A stretch of DNA of 64,000 nucleotides from an uncultured Croceicoccus sp. (GCF_947496385.1 NZ_CANMCP010000006.1:62001-126000); one strand, 5' to 3'. Shown: positions 51,554 to 60,036, counted from the stretch's first letter. A program made the numbers and translations. The notes: a model not told the origin generated them from the letters alone.

Positions 51554-52222
51554 ATGGAACACACGGTCAAGGCTTTCGAAGAGGACATCACCCGGCTGCG
51601 CGGCCTGATCGCGGAGATGGGCGGCCTGTCCGAGCTGTCGGTACAGGAAGCATTGGATGCAATGGTCAACGGCGACGAGGATCTCGCCGAAAAGGTTGTG
51701 AAGCGCGACAAGGAGATCGACGCGCTCGAAACCGAGGTGGACCGGCTCGCCGTGCGCATCATCGCCCTGCGCGCGCCCATGGCCGACGATTTGCGCGAGG
51801 TGATTGCCGCGCTTAAGATCGCGGGCGTTGTCGAACGCATCGGCGATTATGCGAAAAATATCGCAAAACGCGTCGGCAAGATCGAGGGGCGCCGCCATTT
51901 CGAACCGCTCACCCTCCTGCCCGCGATGGGCGAGGTCGCGACCGAAATGGTGCATGACGTGCTCACCGCCTATGCCGCGCGCGACCCCATTCTGGCCCGC
52001 GAGGTCATCGCCATGGATGAAAAGGTCGATGCGTTCTACGATAGCATCTTCCGCAATCTCGTCACGCACATGGTCGAAAACCCCGCCACGATCAGCAGCG
52101 CGGCCCAATTGCTTTTCGTTGCGCGCAATATCGAGCGGGTCGGCGACCATGCGACCAATGTCGCCGAAATGGTGCACTTTGCCGCGACAGGCGATTACCC
52201 GCCCGACGAGGATCGCCGTTAA
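51554..52222 (+). CDS. phoU: Phosphate signalling regulator PhoU
   Basis: The ATG at 51554, 2 bases after the pstB stop, gives 222 residues of helical sequence with two PhoU repeats. The metal-binding E/DxxxD-type motifs appear as 'DKEIDALETEVDRLAVRI' in repeat 1 and 'AMDEKVDAFYDSIFRNLVTH' in repeat 2. 'NIERVGDHATNVAEMVHF' is the family signature. It links PstSCAB transport status to PhoR and represses the Pho regulon. Confidence 0.97.
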   Translation: MEHTVKAFEEDITRLRGLIAEMGGLSELSVQEALDAMVNGDEDLAEKVVKRDKEIDALETEVDRLAVRIIALRAPMADDLREVIAALKIAGVVERIGDYAKNIAKRVGKIEGRRHFEPLTLLPAMGEVATEMVHDVLTAYAARDPILAREVIAMDEKVDAFYDSIFRNLVTHMVENPATISSAAQLLFVARNIERVGDHATNVAEMVHFAATGDYPPDEDRR

Positions 52223-52235
52223 ATCGCGGTCGCAA

Positions 52236-52253
52236 TTGTCATAAGGCGGTAAC
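52236..52253 (+). promoter_or_regulatory. Candidate weak Pho box before phoB
   Basis: TTGTCATAAGGCGGTAAC has one good half-site (TTGTCAT) and a degenerate second (CGGTAAC) with the correct 11-bp period. It sits 51 bases upstream of the phoB GTG and would allow PhoB autoregulation. Confidence 0.45.
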
Positions 52254-52303
52254 GTTGCGCGTGTGAGACTGTGGCCGGTTTCGCGAATATAGGAGTTTCA
52301 GAC

Positions 52304-52993
52304 GTGCCCTCCCCCCGCCTTCTCCTCGTCGAGGACGATCTGTCGCTCGCCGAGTTGCTGCAATATCGGTTCGAGGCCGAAGGCTACAGGGTCATCTCCA
52401 CCCCCGATGGCGACGAGGCGCTGCTCCTGGCCGAGGAGCAGGCCCCCGATCTCGTCATTCTCGACTGGATGGTGGAGGGGACGAGCGGGATTGAGATCTG
52501 CCGCCGCCTGCGCCGAGGCAAGGGCACGGCGCATGTGCCGATCGTCATGCTGACCGCGCGCGATGCGGAGGAGGACCGGATTCGCGGTCTCGAAACCGGC
52601 GCGGACGATTATCTGACCAAGCCGTTTTCCCCGCGTGAGCTCATTGCGCGCGTTGGCGCGGTGCTGCGCCGGGTGCGGCCCGCCCTGGCCGGCGAGATGC
52701 TGGAGGTTGGCGACATCCGGCTCGACGCGACGAGCCATCGGGCTACGCGGCGGGGACAGTCGCTGCAACTGGGACCGACGGAATTTCGCCTGCTGAAATT
52801 CTTCATGGAGCATCCCGGGCGGGTGTTTTCTCGCGTGCAATTGCTCGACGCCGTATGGGGCACTGGCAGCGACATCGAATTGCGCACGGTGGATGTGCAT
52901 ATTCGCCGCCTGCGCAAGGGGCTGACCATCGAGAACAGCACCGATCCGGTCCGCACGGTGCGTTCGGCGGGCTATGCGTTCGAGGCGGTCTGA
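52304..52993 (+). CDS. phoB: Phosphate regulon response regulator
   Basis: The GTG at 52304 has AGGAG eight bases upstream and gives 229 residues beginning 'MPSPRLLLVEDDLSLAELLQ'. The receiver domain has the acidic pocket 'VEDD', D54 in 'VILDWMVEG' and Lys in 'DYLTKPFSPREL'. The OmpR-type winged helix follows ('LGPTEFRLLKFFMEHPGRVF', 'VDVHIRRLRKGL', 'VRTVRSAGYAFE'). Phosphorylated by PhoR, it activates promoters with Pho boxes such as 46886-46903. A frame upstream to 52271 exists but lacks an SD. Confidence 0.96.
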   Translation: MPSPRLLLVEDDLSLAELLQYRFEAEGYRVISTPDGDEALLLAEEQAPDLVILDWMVEGTSGIEICRRLRRGKGTAHVPIVMLTARDAEEDRIRGLETGADDYLTKPFSPRELIARVGAVLRRVRPALAGEMLEVGDIRLDATSHRATRRGQSLQLGPTEFRLLKFFMEHPGRVFSRVQLLDAVWGTGSDIELRTVDVHIRRLRKGLTIENSTDPVRTVRSAGYAFEAV

Positions 52994-52994
52994 C

Positions 52995-53753
52995 CTACCG
53001 GCAGAACGAGCCGAAGCCGCGCGGCGCCTGGTCCAGGTGAAAATGATCGGCGTGCAACGCATTGTAATCGGGCGATAGGACCGTCCCGAACGCGTCGCAC
53101 GCCCCGTCCCGCACCGCGGCGAGGAACGCGCCCTCGGCATCGGGCGTGCCCGCGCCGGTCCACCAGTCACCCTGCACCGATATGCGGCGTCCATCGTTCA
53201 GCACGAATGCGGCGATGTCGATGGCATTGCCCGTGGCGTGCTCGCTCCACCGGCCGGTGTCGGCACCATTGACCCGGCGGCAGCTATAGGTGCCGAGTTG
53301 CTCGATCCGGGCGACGCGGCTGTTCAGCAATTCCTCCGCCATGGGCTGTACGCTTTTATCCAGCCACCATGCCATTGCCGCCTGCACCGCGCAGGTCGTT
53401 TCCGGACGCGCCGGCGCAAAGGCAAGGCCGCGCTCCGGCGCCGGGACAACGCGCAGCCGGTCGTCGCGCCGACATGCCCCCTCACCCACCGGGTTAAGGT
53501 CGTCGAACGCGATCTCCGCCCGTTCCAGCGCGCCGCGGCACAGCGCCGGATCGGTGCGCAGCGCGGCCAGCTTGCGGGATGTCGCCATCCCTGCCGGCCC
53601 GTTCAAGGCCAGCGGCGCGCGCGGGTCGTGCTCCGGATGGGCCGCGATCCATCCATTCGCGGCCAGCGCCAGTGCGGCAAGGATCATCACGCCGATGAAT
53701 ACACGGTCCATGCGGAACAGCGAACGGGCGGGCAGGCGCGAAAAGACATCCAT
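52995..53753 (-). CDS. Extensin-like C-terminal (M15-fold) protein, last gene of the SOS operon
   Basis: The 252-residue protein has one N-terminal membrane anchor ('VFIGVMILAALALAANGWIA'). It then has an extensin-like C domain with paired cysteines ('TYSCRRVNGADTGRWSEH'). The motifs 'SEHATGNAIDIAAF' (SxHxxGxAxD) and 'NALHADHFHLDQ' (HxH) match the zinc-site layout of M15/VanY-type peptidases, so an envelope peptidoglycan or protein hydrolase role is plausible. The ATG follows the dnaE2 TGA by two bases (TGAGGATG), so it is translated with dnaE2. It converges on phoB with a 1-base gap. Confidence 0.87.
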   Translation of the reverse strand: MDVFSRLPARSLFRMDRVFIGVMILAALALAANGWIAAHPEHDPRAPLALNGPAGMATSRKLAALRTDPALCRGALERAEIAFDDLNPVGEGACRRDDRLRVVPAPERGLAFAPARPETTCAVQAAMAWWLDKSVQPMAEELLNSRVARIEQLGTYSCRRVNGADTGRWSEHATGNAIDIAAFVLNDGRRISVQGDWWTGAGTPDAEGAFLAAVRDGACDAFGTVLSPDYNALHADHFHLDQAPRGFGSFCR

Positions 53754-53755
53754 CC

Positions 53756-56700
53756 TCAATGAAAGTCGCGAGAGCGCGGCAGTATCCTGACATTGCGCGG
53801 ATGGCTGCCGCGAAAGCCGCATTCGCGATTGTCGCCGGGCGGCGGCTGCCACGGGTCGAGCGGGGGTTTCGGGTGGGCAGGATCGTCGCGCCCTTCCCGC
53901 AATTCGTCGCGCGGGCCGAATTTCGCCGGCAACGGGTGGCTCACATGGTCGGCACGGGCCAGATCGGTACGGATCAGGTCGTCGGACAGCGCCATCAATG
54001 CCGGGGTCGCATCCACCATGTGCTGCACGATGACATGGACCACGTCGTCGTCATATTCGACACGCCCGCGCACTTCCATCAAGCGCGCGCCCATCACCAC
54101 CTTGCGATATTTCTCCTTGAAATCGGGCCACACGACGAGATTTGCGACACCGGTCTCATCCTCCAGCGTGATGAAGCACACGCCCTTCGCGCTGCCCGGC
54201 CTCTGCCGGATCAGCACCACCCCCGCAATATGGATCATCGAGCGGAACTTGCGCGCGCGCAGGTCGCAGGCCCGCACGAAACCCCGCTCGGCCAGATCGG
54301 CCCGCAAAAACGCCATCGGATGCGCTTTCAATGAAAGCCGCGTCGTCTGGTAATCGGCGACGACCTCCTCCGACATAGGCATCGACGGCAGGCGGGTGGG
54401 CACGGCCTCCGCCCCTTCGTCGCGCGCATCGGCATGGGCGAACAAGGGCAGCGCCGGCGCGGACACCAGGCTGCGCGCATCCCAGAGCGCCTGCCGCCGC
54501 GCGAGGTTCAGCGACCCGAACGCATCGGCACTGGCAAGCCGCTCGACATGCGCGACGGGAATGCCGGATCGTTCGCGAATGGCCGCGACATCGGCGAAAT
54601 CACCGCCTGCATCGCGCGCATCGATCATCATCGCGGCGACATGTTCGGGGAACCCGTCCACCTGACGAAAGCCGAGGCGCAACGCCATGCGCCCCCGCCC
54701 CGCCTGCTCCCCCGCCTGCTCCAGCGTGCAGTCCCATTGCGACCGGTTCACGTCCACGGGCCGGATCTCCACCCCATGTTCGGCGGCATCGCGCACGATC
54801 TGTGCCGGCGCGTAAAATCCCATCGGCTGCGAATTGAGCAGCGCGCAGGCAAACGCGGCGGGATAATGGCATTTCAGCCAGCTCGACACATAGACCAGAT
54901 GCGCAAAGCTCGCCGCATGGCTTTCGGGAAAGCCATATTCGCCGAAACCGCGGATCTGGTTGAAGCACCGCTGCGCGAATTCGCGGTCGTATCCGCGTGC
55001 CACCATGCGTTCGACCATCATGTCCTGCAATTCGTCGACCATGCCGCGCGAACGGAACGTCGCCATCGCCTTGCGCAGCCGGTTCGCCTCGACGCTGGAA
55101 AATTTCGCGGCGTCGAGCGCGATCTTCATCGCCTGCTCCTGAAAGATCGGCACGCCTAGCGTCCGGGCGAGGATCGAGGACAATTCGTCGGGCGGGCCAT
55201 GCGCGGGGCCGGGCGCCGGGATCTGTACCGCCTCCTCGCCGCGCCGGCGTTTCAGATAGGGGTGCACCATGTCCCCCTGAATCGGGCCGGGACGCACGAT
55301 CGCGACCTGAATCACAAGGTCGTAGAATTCGCGCGGGCGCAGGCGCGGCAGCATGTTCATCTGCGCCCGGCTTTCCACCTGGAACACGCCGAGGCTGTCG
55401 CCCTTGCGCAGCATGGCATAGGTTTCGGCATCCTCGCGCGGAACTGTGGCCAGCGTCATCCGGCGGCCATGATGATCGCCGACCAGATCAAGGCATTTGC
55501 GAATGCAGGTCAGCATGCCGAGCGCCAGGACGTCGACTTTCAGGATGCCCAGCGCCTCGATATCGTCCTTGTCCCATTCGATGAAGCTGCGGTCCGGCAT
55601 CGCCCCATTGCCGATCGGCACGGTTTCGGTCAGCGCCCCTTCGGTCAGGATGAAACCGCCAACGTGCTGCGACAAATGGCGCGGCATTCCAATCATTTGC
55701 CGCGTAATCTTCAAAATCCGCCGTAAATGTGGATCGGTAATGTCGAGCCCGGTTTCCGCCGCGTGTGCCTCGCCGATTTCCCGGCCCATGCCGCCCCATA
55801 CCGTCCCGGCGAGCGCGGATGTCACATCTTCCGACAGGCCCATCGCCTTGCCCACCTCGCGGATGGCCATGCGCGGGCGGTAATGGATCACCGTCGCGCA
55901 CAGCCCGGCCCGCTGCCGCCCGTATGTCCTGTAAATATGCTGGATCACCTCCTCGCGTCGTTCGTGTTCGAAATCGACGTCGATATCGGGCGGCTCCTTG
56001 CGCTCCTCCGATATGAAGCGGTCGAACAAAAGCGCATGGCGCGCCGGATCGACCGAGGTGATTTCGAGGCAATAGCACACCGCCGAATTGGCCGCGCTGC
56101 CCCGCCCCTGACACAGGATCGGCGGTTCCTGCCCGCGTGCGAAATCGACGATATCCTTGATGGTCAGGAAATATCGCGCGAGGTCGAGCTTCCCGATCAG
56201 CGCCAGTTCGCGTTCCAGTGTTGCACGAATACTGTCCGGCAAGCCATTGGGATAGCGGCGTTTTGCCCCCTCCCACGTCTGCGCCTCAAGATAGCCCTGC
56301 GGCGTCTGCCCATCGGGATAGATCTCTTCCGGATATTCGTAGCGCAATTCGTCGAGGCTGAAATCGCAGGCATCGGCAACCTCCCGCGCCGCCGCGATCG
56401 CATGGGGCCAGTCGCGGAACAGCCGGACCATGTCCTGTGGCCCTTTGAGATAACGTTCCGCATTGGCGTGCAGCAGATGGCCCGCCTTCGCCACTGTGGT
56501 CTTGTGCCGGATCGCGGTCATCACATCCTGAAGCGGGCGGCATCCGGGCGCATGATAATGCACGTCATTGGTGGCGAGGATCGCCATGCCATGGGCGTGC
56601 GCCATCCGGTCGAGATGCGCGATCCGCGCCAAATCGTCACCGATATAGACGAGGCTGGCCGCGACATGGCGCAGGCTCGGCAACATGCGGGACAGATGGG

Positions 56701-57283
56701 GCAGCAAGGTCTCGAAACATCCCGTCATGCGGCCATCGGCCACGGGCTGTTCGGCACCGGGAAAGGCGACGACATTGCCCGGCGCGCAAATCGTGAACCG
56801 CGTGGCAAGATCGGCCGGCGGCACCGCGATCAGCTGCACCCCCTCGGCATGGTTCGCGAGCATGGCGAGATCGATCTCGCACACGCCCTTGTCCTGCCAC
56901 TCACCGCTCAGCGTCTGCATCCGCCCGGTGGAAATCAGGCGGCACAACCGGCCATAGGCGGCGCGGTCGGTGGGATAGGCGAGAAAGGCCAGCCCCTCCA
57001 CCGTTTCGATGCGGCAACCGATGACGGGGCGCAGCTTCGCCGTCCGTGCCTCGGTATGGATGCGCACCACGCCCGCCATCGAATTGACGTCGGCAATGCC
57101 CATCGCATCATAGCCCAGCGCCCGCGCGGTCTCGACCAGATCGACCGCATCCGAAGCCCCGCGCAGGAACGAGAAACAGCTGATCAGCCCCAGCTCCACG
57201 AAAGGCGCGCGGGGTGGCGGGTCAAAGCCGTCGGGATCGCCTTCGATCCGGCGGCGGGCGGGGGTCAGCGGTGCATCGGGCAT
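53756..57283 (-). CDS. dnaE2: Error-prone DNA polymerase DnaE2
   Basis: The 1175-residue C-family polymerase begins with a PHP domain ('FVELGLISCFSFLRGASDAV'). The polymerase core shows 'PPILCQGRGSAANSAVCYCL' and the catalytic 'PPDIDVDFEHERREEVI'. Later come 'VQVAIVRPGPIQGDMVHPYL' and 'FPESHAASFAHLVYVSSWLK', and near the C-terminus an OB fold ('FRSMIHIAGVVLIRQRPGSA'). The PYLKRRRGEE and FGEYGFPESHA blocks place it in the DnaE2/ImuC clade rather than DnaE1. It does translesion, mutagenic synthesis. No imuA or imuB is nearby; instead it follows UdgX by 12 bases. Confidence 0.96.
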   Translation of the reverse strand: MPDAPLTPARRRIEGDPDGFDPPPRAPFVELGLISCFSFLRGASDAVDLVETARALGYDAMGIADVNSMAGVVRIHTEARTAKLRPVIGCRIETVEGLAFLAYPTDRAAYGRLCRLISTGRMQTLSGEWQDKGVCEIDLAMLANHAEGVQLIAVPPADLATRFTICAPGNVVAFPGAEQPVADGRMTGCFETLLPHLSRMLPSLRHVAASLVYIGDDLARIAHLDRMAHAHGMAILATNDVHYHAPGCRPLQDVMTAIRHKTTVAKAGHLLHANAERYLKGPQDMVRLFRDWPHAIAAAREVADACDFSLDELRYEYPEEIYPDGQTPQGYLEAQTWEGAKRRYPNGLPDSIRATLERELALIGKLDLARYFLTIKDIVDFARGQEPPILCQGRGSAANSAVCYCLEITSVDPARHALLFDRFISEERKEPPDIDVDFEHERREEVIQHIYRTYGRQRAGLCATVIHYRPRMAIREVGKAMGLSEDVTSALAGTVWGGMGREIGEAHAAETGLDITDPHLRRILKITRQMIGMPRHLSQHVGGFILTEGALTETVPIGNGAMPDRSFIEWDKDDIEALGILKVDVLALGMLTCIRKCLDLVGDHHGRRMTLATVPREDAETYAMLRKGDSLGVFQVESRAQMNMLPRLRPREFYDLVIQVAIVRPGPIQGDMVHPYLKRRRGEEAVQIPAPGPAHGPPDELSSILARTLGVPIFQEQAMKIALDAAKFSSVEANRLRKAMATFRSRGMVDELQDMMVERMVARGYDREFAQRCFNQIRGFGEYGFPESHAASFAHLVYVSSWLKCHYPAAFACALLNSQPMGFYAPAQIVRDAAEHGVEIRPVDVNRSQWDCTLEQAGEQAGRGRMALRLGFRQVDGFPEHVAAMMIDARDAGGDFADVAAIRERSGIPVAHVERLASADAFGSLNLARRQALWDARSLVSAPALPLFAHADARDEGAEAVPTRLPSMPMSEEVVADYQTTRLSLKAHPMAFLRADLAERGFVRACDLRARKFRSMIHIAGVVLIRQRPGSAKGVCFITLEDETGVANLVVWPDFKEKYRKVVMGARLMEVRGRVEYDDDVVHVIVQHMVDATPALMALSDDLIRTDLARADHVSHPLPAKFGPRDELREGRDDPAHPKPPLDPWQPPPGDNRECGFRGSHPRNVRILPRSRDFH

Positions 57284-57295
57284 CGCGCATCCCCG

Positions 57296-58762
57296 TCATG
57301 CATCGGTCAGTTCGGACAGCCGCTTTGCCACCGCGGCGAGATCGGCATCGAAAAGCCGTTGCTGCTCTTCCCGCGCCGCGCCGTCGAGGCGGAGGAGGTA
57401 GGACGGGTGCGCCGTCACCCACAATTCGCTTCCGTCATCCAGCGGATGGGCGACGCCGCGCGCCTTCGTGATGCTGACCGTCTTGCCCAGCATGCCGCGC
57501 GCCGCGCTCGCACCCAGTGCCAGCACGAGTTTCGGGCGCACGATGGCGCGTTCACTCTCCACCCACCAGCGGCAGATGTCGATCTCCTTCGCCTTGGGCG
57601 ACTGGTGAATGCGGCGCTTTCCGCGCTGCGTGGTCTTGGCCGTGAACTTGAAATGCTTGACCGTGTTGGTGACATAGGCGGTGGCCCGGTCGATGCCCGC
57701 CTTTTCAAGATGCACGTCGAGCAATTGCCCCGCCGGCCCGACGAAGGGGCGGCCCTGCCGATCCTCCTGATCGCCGGGTTGTTCGCCCACGATCATGAGG
57801 GGCGCACCGCGCGGCCCTTCGCCCATGACGGCGGTATTGTCGAGTTCGCCGATCGGGCAGCGGGCGCAGGCATGGATCGCCTTTTCGATCGCGACCAGCG
57901 TTTCGGGCCGTTCGCCCATGTCGATTTCGCCGGCCTTCACCATCGTCGCCTCCCGTGCCTGCGCGCCCGCGACCAGCTCGGGAATCATCTGCGCCTCGGG
58001 CATGTTTTTCCAGTATTTGCGCGGCATTTCCTTCATCATCGCGCCGATCTTCAGGCGCGCGGGGTTGAAGATGGAGGCATAGTAGCCGCGCCACAATTCC
58101 TCCGCATCGTCGCCGGTCGGCGCGTCGGCGCGGGTGGCGGACGGCCCCTCGCGCAGCACCTCTCCGTCCCAGTGCAACGCCCCCCGCGGGGTCAGGATGG
58201 ACCAGCGCATATTGGCGAAGCGCCGCACGAAAAAGCCCGCATTGTGCCGCAATATGTGGTGGAACGGTTCGAACCACGCGATGTAATGCTCGGTCCCGTC
58301 CTCGTCCTTCGTTTCGCGAAAGCGCAGGAAGGCCCGCATCTTGTGAATGTCGCGCCGCACCGCGCGGGCCATGTCGGCCAGCTTGCGAATATCGCCATCG
58401 GCGGCATCCTCGATCAGCCGGGGCCGCGTCTGCAACCGCCACAGCGTGCGGTAAAGAATGAAAAACCGTTCCGGATCAGAGTGAAGGATAACAGTCTTCG
58501 CAATATCCATGAAGCGTCGCGACACGCGCGGCTGCGGCGCATCATCAGGCGGGGTGGGCAGGCGGCGGTCGCCATGGGTAAACAGATCGCCGGCGCTTCC
58601 ACCCGGTTCGGTCCATGCCACGCGGTCGGGCGGCGCATCCGCCATCAACAGGCGGCGGGCCTGATCGCGCCACCCCTCGAAATCGTCGCTCTCGGCCAGA
58701 GGCACCACGTAATAGGTGCCCAGCTTCACATGAGCCAGCCTGTCCTGCGCCGGCGCACTCAT
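57296..58762 (-). CDS. udgX: Two-domain UdgX-type uracil-DNA glycosylase (N-terminal DUF4130 / TIGR03915-like domain)
   Basis: The 488-residue protein has an N-terminal ~260-residue domain of the radical-SAM-linked DUF4130 kind ('YRTLWRLQTRPRLIEDAADG', 'KMRAFLRFRE', 'FEPFHHILRHNAGFFVRRFA'). It is fused to a family-4-like uracil-DNA glycosylase. Motif A is 'GEQPGDQEDRQGRPFVGPAG' (326 onward), and an FeS-type CxxC lies in 'HACARCPIG'. The UdgX hallmark loop 'GKRRIHQSPKAKE' has H386, the residue known in mycobacterial UdgX to bond covalently to the abasic site. Motif B is 'VTAHPSYLLRLDG'. Its ATG overlaps the radical SAM stop (ATGA). Confidence 0.94.
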   Translation of the reverse strand: MSAPAQDRLAHVKLGTYYVVPLAESDDFEGWRDQARRLLMADAPPDRVAWTEPGGSAGDLFTHGDRRLPTPPDDAPQPRVSRRFMDIAKTVILHSDPERFFILYRTLWRLQTRPRLIEDAADGDIRKLADMARAVRRDIHKMRAFLRFRETKDEDGTEHYIAWFEPFHHILRHNAGFFVRRFANMRWSILTPRGALHWDGEVLREGPSATRADAPTGDDAEELWRGYYASIFNPARLKIGAMMKEMPRKYWKNMPEAQMIPELVAGAQAREATMVKAGEIDMGERPETLVAIEKAIHACARCPIGELDNTAVMGEGPRGAPLMIVGEQPGDQEDRQGRPFVGPAGQLLDVHLEKAGIDRATAYVTNTVKHFKFTAKTTQRGKRRIHQSPKAKEIDICRWWVESERAIVRPKLVLALGASAARGMLGKTVSITKARGVAHPLDDGSELWVTAHPSYLLRLDGAAREEQQRLFDADLAAVAKRLSELTDA

Positions 58763-60006
58763 GCGGCGAACAGCTCCAGCTGCCGGTCCTGCGGCGGGGC
58801 GATCAGCGTTTTCAGGTCGGCCCGGTCGGTCAGCAATGTCGGGCGCCAGTCTGCGGCAACGAGGAACGGGCGCACCTTCGTAAGCGACACGGTCATCTTC
58901 GCCACATCGTCCAGCCGTAGCCGCCGATGCCGCCGCGCCGACAGGATCTGCCCCACCGCCCGCGTGCCCAGCCCCGGCACGCGCAGTAACATTTCACGCG
59001 AAGCCCGGTTCACATCCACCGGAAATTCCTCCCGAAATTTGAGAGCCCAGGCCAGCTTGGGGTCGATGTCGAGCGGCAGCATCCCGTCCGCCCCCGCCGC
59101 CTGGCCAACCTCCTGCGGCGAATAGCCGTAGAACCGCATCAGCCAGTCCGATTGATAGAGCCGGTGTTCGCGGATCAGGGGCGGCCGCTTCAACGGCAGG
59201 ACCGCGCTTGCATCGGGAATCGGGCTGAACGCGCTGTAATAGATGCGGCGCAGCGCATGCCGGCCGTAAAGGCTGCTGGCGCGGGTCACGATATCGGTGT
59301 CGCTCGCCCCGTCGGCGCCGACGATCATCTGCGTCGACTGGCCGGCAGGCGCAAATCGCGGCGCGTGGCGAAATCGCTTGCGCGCATCCACCGCCTCCGT
59401 GATGTCGCTCCCCATGCGGCCCATAGCGCCGTCGATCTGACCTGCGTTCTTGTCGGGCGCCAGCCGGTTCAACCCGGCATCGGTCGGCAATTCGACATTG
59501 ATCGACACGCGATCGGCATAGAGCCCGGCGCGGTGAATGATCTCCGGGTCCGCCTCGGGAATGGTTTTGAGGTGAATATAGCCGCGAAAATCATGCTCCT
59601 CGCGCAGGATGCGAGCCGCCTCCACCAATTGCTCCATCGTGTGATCGGACGATTTCACGATGCCGGAGGACAGGAACAATCCCTCGATATAATTGCGCTT
59701 GTAGAATGCGATGGTGAGGTCGGCGACCTCCTGCGGCGTGAAGCGCGCGCGCTCCACGTTCGAACTCTTGCGATTGATGCAGTAATGGCAATCGAAGATG
59801 CAATGATTGGTCATCAGCACCTTGAGCAGCGAAATGCACCGCCCGTCGGGCGCATAGGCGTGACAAATGCCCATCCCCTCGGTCGAACCGATGCCCTTGC
59901 CGCCGCGGCTGTCGCGTTTCGATGTGCCCGACGACGCGCAGGACGCATCGTATTTCGCCGCATCGGCGAGGATCTTCAATCGGTCGAGAATCGGTTTCTG
60001 AGCCAT
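58759..60006 (-). CDS. Radical SAM DNA modification/repair-associated protein (TIGR03916-like)
   Basis: The ATG at 60006 with AGAGG six bases upstream gives 415 residues. The radical SAM cluster CxxxCxxC is C69, C73 and C76 in 'TNHCIFDCHYCINRKSSNVE'. The early 'ICHAYAPDGRCISLLK' adds cysteines. The C-terminus has a helix-hairpin-helix DNA-binding segment, 'VDVNRASREMLLRVPGLGTR' continuing 'AVGQILSARR'. Proteins of this type co-occur with the DUF4130 partner and are proposed to act on DNA; the reaction is unknown. It is the first gene of a radicalSAM-udgX-dnaE2-extensin operon, with a LexA box 16 bases upstream. Confidence 0.93.
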   Translation of the reverse strand: MAQKPILDRLKILADAAKYDASCASSGTSKRDSRGGKGIGSTEGMGICHAYAPDGRCISLLKVLMTNHCIFDCHYCINRKSSNVERARFTPQEVADLTIAFYKRNYIEGLFLSSGIVKSSDHTMEQLVEAARILREEHDFRGYIHLKTIPEADPEIIHRAGLYADRVSINVELPTDAGLNRLAPDKNAGQIDGAMGRMGSDITEAVDARKRFRHAPRFAPAGQSTQMIVGADGASDTDIVTRASSLYGRHALRRIYYSAFSPIPDASAVLPLKRPPLIREHRLYQSDWLMRFYGYSPQEVGQAAGADGMLPLDIDPKLAWALKFREEFPVDVNRASREMLLRVPGLGTRAVGQILSARRHRRLRLDDVAKMTVSLTKVRPFLVAADWRPTLLTDRADLKTLIAPPQDRQLELFAA

Positions 60007-60021
60007 GGGCACCTCTTTTCC

Positions 60022-60036
60022 GTTCTATAAATGTTC
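60022..60036. promoter_or_regulatory. LexA (SOS) box of the radicalSAM-udgX-dnaE2 operon
   Basis: GTTCTATAAATGTTC is an exact GTTC-N7-GTTC (GAAC-N7-GAAC on the coding strand), the alphaproteobacterial LexA operator. It contains a TATAGA -10-like hexamer on the minus strand and ends 16 bases before the radical SAM start, so bound LexA would block initiation. Confidence 0.88.

Noticed and set aside
55727-59125. Open frame of about 1130 codons opposite dnaE2 and udgX
   Set aside because: It spans two well-supported opposite genes, has no SD, and its composition is that of a codon-bias shadow.
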